A stretch of 64,000 nt of DNA from Boletus sp. NGJ (Eukaryota; Basidiomycota; Agaricomycetes; Boletales; Boletaceae). This document shows, one piece after another, positions 47,201 through 58,900 of the stretch. Position 1 is the stretch's first letter, and each line of letters begins with the position of its first letter. The notes below the pieces were generated by a model. That model was not told the DNA's origin, did not search any database, and saw only the letters and a program-made list of their open reading frames with translations. The translations under genes were made by a program, and so were the position numbers. The stretch spans positions 868,001 to 932,000 of the forward strand of contig JAGTXK010000055.1 of the NCBI GenBank assembly GCA_019096195.1, read 5' to 3'.

Positions 47201-50200
47201 GCTTTACGATGGAGTGCCGAGCTTGTACCCAGGATGCAAGTTCTGCCACGTAATGGAACGTAGTCCGAAGAATATCAAAATCGTGCACTGCATGGTTCCA
47301 TGCGTTTTGGAGAAGTGCTAGGTTGGTGTCTGAGTCGAGGTCAAGGACGAATGAGTGGAAATACAGGTTTCCGGCAGAGGCGACTGTCTTTCAAGTGGTT
47401 TTGTGAGTATGGCGCAACTGATAAAGAAAACAAGTACCTGGGATATCATGCCAGTCTGGAGCGCAGTTGTGGGGAATATTTCAACTTCATCATCGATAGA
47501 TAGTTTACACGTTGACAGGTCGAGATTAGCCAGGATTCTCTCGCACTGCTTCTGCAAAGAAAGAACACCCTGGTCGATTTCCGTCTGCACACTGGCAGAG
47601 TGGCCGAGTGATCGCGCACATGAAACACCGAGATTCCGCAGGATTGGGTTTCCCATGATATCCGCTGCATTGGTTGCATAGCCGTGTTGACGGAGAATTT
47701 TGGACAAGCCGACAGATCGGATGGAGTCCAGTCCCAAAGAAATGAGTGATGTGTACGGACGTAATCGTTCGGAAGGAAACCCAAAAAACTTCGAAACAAT
47801 TTCTTTCAATGGTACGATGTCCTCCGCGTCCAGACTTACGCCAAGGTCCTCTTCCACGTCGTCATGGCTGTGTATCATGGGCGAAACCGGGTTCACGGAT
47901 CGAACAGTTTGAGCAGGTGCTGGCACGTAACAATTTTTTCTGTTGAGGATATCATGGAGGATAGCCTCAAACTGATGAAAAATGTTGCCAACGCCTATGG
48001 CTAGAGATTCGCAGTCGTAATAAGCAGCCTGGAGGAGGAGGGTATCGTTCTTCTTGTCAAGTACGATCTCAATTGAAAGCGGGAACTACTGAAGCTGTCA
48101 AGAGTCGACCGAGGTTTCTGAGAAGTGGTTACTTACATCAGGCTCAGGCAGTTCGCTCCGTAGGATGTCCCATACTTCATAGTGAGTATCATCCTTAACG
48201 GTAACCGCGAATAGAGTATCGAATGGGGCGGTCCCAGGCGGAAGCCACTTTTGCACGTGTGATAGAGAGATGTGTTCGAATGCCACCGCGGCCGAGATAT
48301 CCGCCTGAACACGTTGCAGATAACCCTCCGTGTCGAAGCGAACTCTGGTTGGGAGTACATTTATGGTGGGGTATGTTGCGTGTTCGGCATCATCGACAGG
48401 AAGCAACCGTCCTGCACGAATAACCTGTCGTTTCCGCGTCAGAAAGTGGTTGTAGTCACAATACAGAAACAAACCACAAAGGCAACGTCATGGGTGTGGT
48501 GGATATGCCTGGCCAGAGATAGCGCAAACGCACATGTCAGCACAGAGTGCATGGTCACTTGATGAGGAAGCAGACGTTTCCCTAAAGCGGTCAGGGATGT
48601 GGTGAAAGACATGGCCTTTCGTCGGATCTGGCTTGATAACCCTACGCTTGTCAAACGATGTCCGGACCAATCGAAATTAGAAAACCTTGCGGCCCAAAAC
48701 TGGTGTCCTGCATCAATCGTTGCACTATGCATATACTCCAGGAGTGATTCCGAAGAGCAGGTAAAAGGGTGTGGCCTCTCCAGCAACTCATCTTCGACGA
48801 ACTTTAGGATAAGGGGTAGAGATACCCCATCAAAAAGTGCATGGTGGATCGATAATGTTAACCAATGGTCCTGATGATTGTCTGGTGCAGAAAAGACAAC
48901 CAAACGAAACGGAGGTATTGTTGATGATGTGCCATTAATTTGCTTCGCTAAGGATGGCGCAACTTCCGCGTAGAAGAATGTGGAAAAAGAGTTTGCATCT
49001 GTAAAAGGCGTCCGTTCTTCGGTCCAAGGGAGTTGGGAGCTAGTAGGTGTCAGGATAACTTGAACCAGTTGTCTTCCGAAGTAAAACACGGTCCTGGTTT
49101 ACCGGGAGCTTTAGCAATCGAAGGTCGGCAAATACTCTGACTCACCGGAGGATGTCGAGCTTTTGCATCGTGGCCTCCCACGCATCGCGTACTCGTGGGA
49201 GAGGCATTTGATCCGAAATGCTCATGATAACATGCTGCACGCATGCAGTTGGACGGCTATCCGAATGATAAAGAACACCCTCCTGAATGGGGAATGGTGG
49301 AAGGACACGTCCAACTTGTATGTGTGGGACACTTTCCTCCACCACGTGAAACCACTGTTCAGAGAACAGTCTTATGACTCGATTCGATGATGGGGCTGGT
49401 TCAGGGAGTGGATGTGTTCGAATCAGTTCACCAATGGATTTGATAGATGCTGCATTCATGACATCCGCGACAGCTATAGACGCATGGAATGTTCGCCTGA
49501 TGTCCGATACCAATCTCACTAATGACAATGAGTCCATGCCGTAGGCGAAGAGGCTTGTTCGTGAGTCAATCGGCGAAATATCAATGTGGTTTTCGACCAG
49601 GGACACAAGTTTCTGCTGAATATCGGTTAGTAAGGAGTAGTTTTCCGCAGGTGTGTCGTAGATGAGTCCAATAAGCTGCTGAAGATTGATCTCTCTGAAA
49701 ATCGCAGACAAGGCCTTGTCGTCTGTTTTCCCATTGGGATTGAGAGGAAGCCAACTGAGACGGATTATGTGTGCGGGACGCATGTAACTGGCAAGCTGCT
49801 TTTCGGAAGCCGCTTGAAGAACTTGCAAGACGTTGTTTTTGAAAGAGACAACATGGGGCTTGGTGGTCCGTCGGAGAGCGATAGGGACCTGGATAGCCCA
49901 AGCAACGAAAGACACTAATTGCGGCATAGTTCCGTTTCCGATAGAAGGATGTGTAGCGAGTACTGTTCCAACATTCAACTGCAACCCAAGCTCACTGAGA
50001 GCAGTGTTTCTGAAGATAGCAGAGATACCCTCTGTCTCAATTCGTATTCCACGCAGCTTGATCTGTGTGTCGATTCGGCCTATGATATGGAGGGTTCCAT
50101 CTGGTAGCATGCGAACCAAATCCCCTGTGCGATAAGACCGTGATCCTGGGTACGGCCACTCCATGAAGGAATTAGCGGTGAGGTCAGGAAGTTCATGATA

Positions 50201-52297
50201 CCCGCGTCCAACGAGTGGCCCCGCAACTACAAGTTCGCCGACAACTCCTCGAGGAAGAATATTGAGGTTGTCATCAACCACGTATGAAGCGACGTTGGCA
50301 AATGCTCGGCCGACATTTTCTCTAGGGATGTTTCCATCCATGAACCGCGCACAGCAACCTATAGTCACCTCGCTAGGACTATGACCCAGTTGGCCAATTA
50401 CAGACTCGAGACAGTGAACAATTGCTTACCCATAAAAATTTGCGAGTCGGACAAATGAATGGTCTGTCCATTTATCAAGGATCTGAGGAAGAATAGCCGA
50501 CAGATTAGGGCTCACTGTAATCAGATGGTAACATGCGACTTACAGCATCACTGATTTTCTCACCACCACTGGCGATATATCTGAGTTTCATTTCCTCTCC
50601 CTTTTGATCCTCGACAGCACACATAGTAGCATCTATCAAGCTAGGCACGAGACCGATGTGTGTGATTCCGAGGAGACTGATATACAGAGGCAAGTTTTCC
50701 AGAAGCTCTCCACGTTTTGCAGAAACCAATGTCATCCCAAGAGCCAGTGGAACAAGAATTTCTGCAAGATGGACATCAAAGGCTATAGCTGGTAGGTAGA
50801 GGTAGCACTTGTCAGAAACCCGAGAACATCGGGAATTCAAGGATGACGCACAAGCAATAGCCAGGTATTTCCCATTGCAAATATCCGCCATTTTGACATT
50901 GGCAGGAAAGGAACTAAGGGCTAGGATCGCCTCAGAGAGGCCGTTGTGAGTCATGAGACAGCCCTTGGGGTTTCCAGTGGTGCCTACAAACTTGAATCAG
51001 GCACTCCCAAACCTAAATGCTGATGGAGCATACCGGAAGTGTATAACATGTATGCTATATGTTCCGGAAGTAGTACAAGGTCGACTTTGGCATCACTCAT
51101 ACCAGAGATAGTCTCTTGAATAGACATGTCGTGGATATCAATTGATAAATCTCCAAAAGGATTATGTGCATGGGACTGAGACGACACAATAACAAATTTC
51201 GCCGAGGAATTTCTCGCAATGAAAAGCTTCCTTTCCATAGGTAGTTCCGGATCGATCTGTACGGTGCAATCGTGAAGAATGAGATATACAAAGGAACTCA
51301 CACTGACCGGAACATAGCATCCACCAGCCCGTAGAATGCCAAAGAAGACTGAATGGAACAAGAGATCACGGTCCATACAAACCGCGACCCGATCCTCTGG
51401 GGAAAGTCCCCTACCGAGGAGGAAGCGGGCAAAACGGTTCGCGGCATGGTTGAGTTCGCTGTAGGACAAGCATTCTGGAGTTCGAAGCACCGCCATGTCA
51501 GGGGACAGATCAGGGTACCACTGTACAGCTGTCGCGTGTGGATTGGAGACTGAATGTGGAAGGATGTAATCAGTTGCGAAGCGAGCCGGAGGTATATGGG
51601 AATAGTATGTGGCTCGTTCATGCTCTGGCAGAGCTTCAACGACGGAGGCGAGATCGTTGTTCAGATGGAGAGGCGCAGCGACCTTTTGTGTGACATCGGG
51701 AAAAACTTGTGCAACCACTGCAACTATTTGACGGAGAAGCATAGAGGCCATGGAGGAGGAAAACCAATTGGATGGCGAGCGAAGATGTAACAGCCCATCT
51801 CCTGCGTGGATCAGTAAAGGCAGTTGTGAGAGCTGCGCTGAGATTGCAGACGATGAGTAACTGGTGGCTCGAGAGGAATCCCGGAAGACTGCGATAAATG
51901 GAGATCGATCTGCCGCCAGTTCAATTATCTCAAATGGCTGGGAGGTTGCCAAGGGGGGAGTCGACTGCTGCCTGGTTTGTTTGAGAGCGATACTCGCCAC
52001 CTCGAGAGCGTTCAGCCATGTCGTAGTTTCATCCCATTTCAAGCGAAATGGTGAAGATGCGCCATCCGGGCCCTCCAGAGAGAGAAGCACATCGGTTACC
52101 CCGCAATACATGCCGAGCACATTTGCGTAGGCTACCAGAATGAAGGCGTCGAGAGTTACGGTGTCGACATGAATGCAGTGTTCATCTAATGCTATTTGGT
52201 TGAAGAGTAAATGGACATTGTGATGTCTGCGGCGGTTGTTGGAGAAATCTGGTAGCTGGACCACCCTGTAGCCGCCGACATGGCCTGCTGAAGACAT
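44268..52297 (-). CDS. Type VI siderophore synthetase (NRPS, A-T-C-T-C-T-C), basidioferrin/ferrichrome type
   Basis: Start ATG 52297; stop TGA 44268-44270 (an alternative last intron would end it at about 44226). Domain order from the N-terminus: one adenylation domain (about 51640-49720; LYTSG/TTGNPKG, IAFDVHLAEILVPLAL, SYRTGDLVRMLPDG, LPLNPNGKTDDKAL); T1 with YGMDSLS (near 49530); C1 with SIHHALFDG (near 48845); T2 with LGLDSIR (near 47725); C2 with FIHHALYDG (near 47025); T3 with IGVDSIT (near 45930); C3 with RMHHFQYDA (near 45290). There is no thioesterase. This seven-domain plan matches the basidiomycete synthetase CsNPS2, which joins three N5-acetyl-N5-hydroxyornithine units into the linear trihydroxamate basidioferrin. 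About 350 residues before the adenylation domain look condensation-like but lack HHxxxDG. The divergent neighbour makes hydroxyornithine. C3 has Ala in place of the motif Gly. Confidence 0.93.
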
Positions 52298-52727
52298 GAT
52301 GGTGGTGTGTGTTATCTGATAAGCAACCACTGGTGCGGAGTCGAAATCATCGACTGTTCAAACTTGTTACCAACTCATCGAAGACCTAGCTATTCGACTT
52401 GTAGTCCTGCGTCCAGGTTGTATTATCCAGAACCCAAAATACGCTGAAAGGGAGGAGTCGCTGTCACCTTACGCAGTAGCGGATCCTAGCTAGTACGTCG
52501 ATCTCCCGACAGGGTAGTAGTCTCGTCGGTCAGGTTGACTCTGTCTAGTAGATGCGAAATTCAACGTTCAAGTTGCAACTTTCGGTAATTCAATCGTATT
52601 TATATAGTCCGAATTATCCACACGTTTGTCCATCACCAGGCTCATCTTCCAGCCGTCGGGAAAAAAAATCTGCCGTCCTTCGTGCTCTAAGAGTCGCATC
52701 GTCACTGGCGCATCCAACGAATTCCAC
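52298..52727. promoter_or_regulatory. Shared divergent promoter of the siderophore synthetase and ornithine monooxygenase
   Basis: A 430-base region between opposed start codons, so the pathway pair can be switched together. It holds the iron-GATA site described separately and a TATA-like TTATATAG at 52600-52607, about 120 bases before the monooxygenase ATG. Two lone TTATCC sites also occur. Roles are inferred. Confidence 0.6.
52312..52323. promoter_or_regulatory. Iron-responsive GATA repressor site (ATCWGATAA)
   Basis: The sequence TTATCTGATAAG contains a perfect ATCTGATAA at 52314-52322. Being nearly palindromic, it reads as ATCAGATAA on the other strand too. ATCWGATAA is the known recognition site of fungal iron GATA repressors (Urbs1, SreA, Fep1). 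It ends 15-17 bases upstream of the synthetase ATG, where a bound repressor could block initiation when iron is plentiful. Confidence 0.75.
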
Positions 52728-54700
52728 ATGTCGGTCAACCCTTCAATTCAGGTATACGATGTTATAGGCCTCGGCTTCGGGCCCTCCAACCTTGCGATCG
52801 CTGGCGCATTTCTCGAGAATAAGCTCGCTGTGAGAACCGTTCGTTCACCTCTGCTTTCTACATCAGTCCTGATGTTCATCTCAGTCGCCCATTTCCGTCG
52901 ACAGACTGTTCTTCATTGAAAGACATGATGAATTCAAATGGCACCCAGCAATGCTCCTACCTGGTGCTCAGATGCAGATCAGGCAAGCGATGTCTTCCAC
53001 CTTCCGCTTCGCTACCACTATCTGAGTAGCCGTGGACCAGCTTCCTTAAAGACTTGGCTACCCTGCGGTCCCCCCAAAGCCCACTCACTTTCATCTCCTA
53101 CTTGCATTCACAAAATCGTCTCTTGGACTTCATCAATCGTGGCCGCACTCTTCCCACTCGGAAAGAATACTCTGATTATTTGTCTTGGGCGGCTCAATAT
53201 GTACAAGACAGAGGTGTCAACGTTGCTTTCGGCGAAGAAGTTGTTGCGCTTGGAGAAATGGATACGTCCACTATACAAGTACATTCTCGAGTCCTGTCAA
53301 CTGGTCAACATGTTGTGCGTCTAGCAAGTATGACCATGCATCCACTCATAAGCCAGCGCTCACAATCTGTCTCAGAAAATCTCATCATCTCCCCAGGTGG
53401 CTCACCCCGTATACCGGGACCACTCGCGACTACTTGGATTCAAGAACGCATGATTCACAGCTCGACATATCTGACATCGGTTATTCCTCTTCTGGATTCA
53501 CTACAATCACGCAATGCCGGCAGAAGTCCGCTGCGCATCGCAGTCATCGGGTCCGGTCAATCTGCCGCGGAAATTGTGATAGACCTCCACTCGCGACTGA
53601 CTGGTATACCAGTCATCGGAGAGAAGGCACATACCCTCGACCTCATTATTCGCAAAGGATCCCTGAAACCAAGCGACGACTCACCATTCGTCAATGAGAT
53701 TTTCAATCCAGAAAGTAGGTTATCATCGTAACGGGAAGCTTTTTCTTTGGATGATGCCGACGGCGAATTTTCAGCTACTAATGTTGCTTTTTGGATGTCG
53801 TCTCATTCCGCCAGACAGCAACTCCGCCTCGAATATGCAAATGCGAATTACGGAGTCGTCAATCCTCATACCCTAGAATTGGTCAGAGTATTTATTTTCT
53901 TGAGAACCACATGAGCTTACTCACATAACCAGCTATACGAAATTATGTACGATCAAAAGCTTGACGAGGGGATATCCAGGCGCACTAAACGCACCATGCC
54001 TTTGACCAAACCTAAGTTCACCATTCTGAACCATTCTGAGGTTTTGTCCGCGGAAACCTCACGTACCAGCAATGGTGGAACATCACGGTCTGAATTGGAA
54101 CCCCTAACACTTATCTTGCAACAAACCTTGACGCACGACATCTATGAAAGTTCGTACGATGCGGTAATTTGTGCGACTGGGTACGAGAGACGATCATGGC
54201 TCCGTCTCTTGACAAACTCGAGTCTAGGCAAATACTTTGGGCTCGATGCAAATGCACAAGACTACACTGGTCTGGAGGCAGAGGCCAAATTGCAGGAGGA
54301 TGCGGTCGATTGCAATGGATTTTCGACGTTCGGAGTTGGTGATGCTAACGACCAGAGCAACTCTCCCAACGCGGCAATGAGCAGTGGGAGCAATACACCA
54401 GCCTCTTTGGACTGGGCATCAGACTGGCCGCGTGAAGAAAAAGAGCCGACCAAGAAAATCTGTATCTCACGAGCATATCGGCTTCTTCCCACGACACACC
54501 ACGGAGAGCCCAAGCTACAGGCGCGAATCTATGTGCAAGGATTAGCAGAGGAAACGCATGGCCTTAGTGATACACTGCTGAGTGTGGTAGGCGTTCGGGC
54601 TGGCGAAGTCGTGGACGATCTGTGCAAGCATTTCATGTCGGACGACACCGTGCCCGGATGTCAAGCTTTTGACAGTATCATTGGTTCTAGAATGGCCTGA
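52728..54700 (+). CDS. L-ornithine N5-monooxygenase (SidA/Omo1 type), siderophore pathway
   Basis: Start ATG 52728, stop TGA 54698-54700. FAD site: DVIGLGFGPSNLAIAGAF. After an intron come SPDVHLSRPF-type reading and FFIERHDEFKWHPAMLLPGA with QMQI, then SFLKDLATLRSPQSPLTFIS and PTRKEYSDYLSWAAQYVQDR. The NADPH site is IAVIGSGQSAAEIVIDLHS. Then come DDSPFVNEIFNPE, ARQQLRLEYANANYGVVNP and the C-terminal CATGYERRSW. All hallmark motifs of microbial N-hydroxylating monooxygenases are present. The enzyme makes N5-hydroxyornithine, the first committed step of hydroxamate siderophores. An insert rich in Asn, Ser and acidic residues (about 54290-54450) sits before the last ISRAYRLLPTTHHGEPKLQ segment. 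The gene is divergent from the synthetase with a common promoter. Confidence 0.94.
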
Positions 54701-54879
54701 ATGCTGGAGGCAGTTTTATCTTGTCGATGGGGACTTGAGAATGTAATCTAGAATGCGAGGAGAGCTATGAAAATGTTTCATGCCATTTCAATGTTGCTAT
54801 CTTTGCATCATGGAAGTCTGCTTCCCGTAGTCACACGCAATTCCCACGACCACCTCTCCTCGACTTAGATCAATCAGGC

Positions 54880-55673
54880 ATGCGTATCGAAAAGTGTTAT
54901 TTCTGCTCGACGAACGTCTACCCTGGGCACGGTAAGGAAACATCAATTGTACTTTAGACAATGTTATTTGATTTGCGTCAGGAACGGCGTTTGTCCGCAA
55001 CGATGCCAAAGTCTTTCGTTTTTGCACTTCCAAGTAAGCATACTCCACCTGCAGTTCATCATCATGCTCATCTGGACATAGATGTCACAAGAACTTCAAG
55101 TCAGTTTTGAACGAGCGTTCATCTTCACTGCATTAATGGCTGAAGCGATTAGAATGAAGCGTAATCCGCGCAAGGTGCGGTGGACGAAGGCTTTCCGGAA
55201 AGCAGCTGGCAAGGAAATGACCATTGTGAGTATCATAGTTTAACATGGCGTGTCCCGACAGTATATCACATGTTCTCAGGATGCTACAATCGATTTCGAG
55301 AAGCGCAGAAATGTCCCAGTTCGCTACGATCGCGAGCTGGTGCAGACCACGGTCAAGGCAATGAAACGAATTGGGGAGATCAAACAACGCCGAGAGCATG
55401 CATTCTGGAAGCAAAGGCAGGTCTTAGCTGCATGCTCGGCCACTCAACCACTCACGGTCACGTTCCGACAGAATGACGCTTGCTCGGGAAAAGCAACGTG
55501 CACACCGGGCCAAAAAGTTGGCGGCCAAGGCAACATCCGTCAAACTCGTGGAGCCAATGGTGGTGGAATCTTCATCCACCGGAAAAGAGTTGGAGAAAAT
55601 CAAAGTACTAAGCAAAAGCCGGACTGCCCTCGTCAAGGGAGACGGCCAATCCATGGGTATGGATGTCGACTAG
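54880..55673 (+). CDS. RLP24: 60S ribosome biogenesis factor RLP24
   Basis: Start ATG 54880, stop TAG 55671-55673, four or five short introns. [20 protein letters not shown] and [20 protein letters not shown] give the zinc-binding L24e fold (CxxC...CxxxC). Then [40 protein letters not shown] and [19 protein letters not shown]. The RLP24-specific basic C-terminal tail follows ([20 protein letters not shown]), ending KALVKGDG-like sequence read as [19 protein letters not shown]24 holds the place of eL24 in pre-60S particles, and its tail recruits the AAA ATPase Drg1/Afg2 in the cytoplasm. The long tail distinguishes it from ribosomal eL24. It is an ordinary housekeeping gene and no part of the siderophore pathway. 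Confidence 0.93.
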
Positions 55674-55946
55674 CATTCACTAGCACTCCTGTGTCCTCGT
55701 ATTGTTGTACTAGTTCTAGTAGGGATTCCTTATTCAGCAGCTTGAAAAGTAGGAGCTATTATCCAGATTTGTATTGGCATGACCTAGTGACTTCGTGTGC
55801 GCCATCGGACCAACTTACCTCCAAGACCCAAGTTTCTGAACGGAGCATCCTCCGCAGCGCCAGCCCAGTACACACCCTGAGCTTCTTTTATTACGGTTCT
55901 CTACTCGGGACATGTTATTCTGCCTTGCTTGAACCCCACAATCACC

Positions 55947-58900
55947 ATGTCTTCGTGGTACTCATGGTTTTCAGGTCTTCCTACGTTTGATTTCGCAGTC
56001 CCGTCCAGTATTCAACGACGCTTCTTTTCGTTTCTCTTGAGGAGAACCCTAGGCCACTTTCTTAAGCCAGGTCAACTCGATCTCCATCAAATCGACTCCC
56101 AGCTTGGTTCTGGCACCGTTCAGGTGAAGGACTTGGAACTAGATGGACCGGCGAGTCCACTGCTCCTGTTTCTCCCGATGTACACCTGACAGTGTCTCTT
56201 AAGGCGATTAATCGATTAATCGTAGGACTTCCGGTTTCCTTGTATGACGGTTTCATATCCGGCGTCACCGCTCGTATTCCGTTTCCAAATCCACTCTCTT
56301 CAAGTGTCGGTTTTCATGTCCAGTCTCTCAACCTCACGTTTCAAATAACGTCAGAACAATTCATATCACCTCCTTCAACATCCCTTCATAACAGCTCCAA
56401 CCTTGCCGATTCAGTGGTTTCTGTTGCCGAGACTTTCATCCATGACGAGCTTACACCTCGAGAAGAAGCCACTTTACGACAAACTGTCAGGCCCTCCACT
56501 GGCTCGTCGCCTCTTGTAGATGAGAGTGAAAACTTACCCGGAGGGTTCAACCCATTCGGGTATAACTTACGTGCTGAAGAAGCACACAAAGAGCCTCATG
56601 GAGACGACGATCCTGCGGGGGTATCAGTTTTTTCCACTCTCATTGAGCGACTCCTTGCCAGATTCGAGTTTTCAGCAGTGGACACCAAGGTCACTATCGT
56701 CTACCCCGGACGAGCTAGCTTTACGCTCACCATTTCGGAGATAACGTACCATACGGATCCGAGTCCCCGTTCGGAAGTAAATAGTGGACTTCAGTCGGCA
56801 TCGGAAGGAAATAACCTTCGTGGACAAATCCGCACTGTATCGATCTCTGGATTGAAGGTGACTTCGCGAGATTTACGTGTCGTCGCATCTTCCCCAACTG
56901 TTACCAGCACACTATCCCCAGTTTCTTTTACCTCTTCCCCAAGATCTTCGCCACTATGCTACAATCCATTGGCCGATCAATTATCACGGAACTCATCATC
57001 GTCTTCTCTGGACGAAGATACTCAATTCATAATGTCACAGTCGATCGCCATGCTTCCTCCTAGTTCCCCCCATCTGTCGTCCGCTTCGAGCAGTATGTAT
57101 CAGAGTGCCATGTCCACAGGGCATGCACACCCCGTTGAAGCGGATATTACTTCGGCGTCGCTTTCGCCTCCGCAAATCACTGACAACACTGATAACCTTG
57201 GGCGAGCTCGTTCACGTCCTCGGATATCAGTGCCATGTCGACATTCTGTTGTCGAGGATGTTCTGCTGTCCTTCGGTTCGCAGCCCATAGTGATTTCGCT
57301 GCAAACCCCTTCTCGACGTACGCAACCTTCTGAGCAAATTCCACAAGCAGGTGGCGATTTCCCGGCCAAACCAGAAGATCTTGTTCGGGGTATGCCTGAG
57401 CAAGAGACCATCCAGTTGTCTGCCGTGGTCGGAACGCTTGCTTGCGCTTTTCGTTCTGGCCATTTACGCGTGCTACTGGATATCGTGGATACGTGTGTAT
57501 CTAAACTTCCTACGTCCTCACTTGCCTCACGCAAAGAGGCGTCGTCGGAATTTCCTCGTACCGCGCTTTGCTTGGAAGCGAATGTTGTCATTCGCGGCGT
57601 CGTGATCATCGCACTCCCGGATCCAGCCACGGGGGAGGTATTCTCTCTCGACACTTTCTATGCACGACCCCTCGTGCCACCAAGACTACCCCGCACCTAC
57701 CTGCGGTTATTCCTCGACGCTCTTTCTATCTCCTTCCGGCTTTCTACACCCTCGCCCGACTTATCGATGTCTAGTGCACCACGAACTTCATCATCCACGC
57801 TGGTCGATTGGTCAGCATCTGCGAAAATGGTCGTTTCAGACATGTCACTGTTCGCCTTCCACGGTCTTCCTTCCGTGGACGATTTACAGATTGCAGCCCC
57901 AATACTGATAACCGATCATTGCTTGCCCACGTTACATGTTGCTCGCCACTATCGTCCATCGCTCGCCTCAGAGAGACCAAAGGACGTCAAGCTTCCTGAG
58001 TTCGAAGTAGTTGACTGGACACAAGCTAAGTTCAAGAGTGGCTCAGCGAAGTTGTCGACATGGCGTTTGAAAAATCGAGCGGTGTCTGCGAAGGTGGACA
58101 AGTCACACACACCATCTCAAAGACCCAGTGATCTACCCAGTTCTCCGAACCCCTTCATCCCCAGCCCCTTATCTGAAGTAGACGATAAATTGCCAGTGCC
58201 CCCTGCCATCGAAGTTTCTGGTCGGCTGGCGCCGCCATCCCTATTCAAGGAAACTTCAGGTATTGTGGATGTCAAGATGGCGCCGCTTCACTTGTTCTTC
58301 GATATCGGCATGATTGTCAATGAGAACTTACTTATGCACTTCGTTGAGGACATCGCGTCTGCCGCAATCTTCATGCCAAGGAATGCAGTCCGCCAACCAA
58401 GCCTCGGAGAATTGAGCGAGGACGACGAGGATGTGAAAAGGGATATTCAAATTCAACAAATATCTGTCCATACGAAAGAGAGAGAAGAAGAGAGAAAACG
58501 ACTAGAGACACTCGTCTTGGAAGACCTCGACCTGGACATGAATTATCAGCTCACAGGGACTTCAAACCCGAAATCTTCCCGACAAAAGCCAGCTTTACCC
58601 AAATGCAAATGGACGGTTGGTGCTTTGGTTTATCTTTTACTCTCTTCATTCAAGACATTTTAGAAAACGGTGCCAAGCAGACCTAGCCTCAGTCTTCGCC
58701 TGATATGCTCAATGCTTCGAGTTGAAGTACGCTGTCCCCCGCCCCCGCCCCACTTACCGCGATCTGGCTGTATGCTATTTGACCTCCGTGGCTTGACAAT
58801 TTCCAATGACCCACCCTCTACTAAATCCTCTCTCAGGTTTTCAGAGGGGGTGAAGTCATCACCGCCGCATCCGAGCGACAGCATTTCGAATGTAGTCCTA

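Noticed and set aside
44268-52297. Ferrichrome synthetase with several A domains
   Set aside because: Only one set of A-domain motifs is present; the other two modules are T-C pairs, so the type VI plan fits better.
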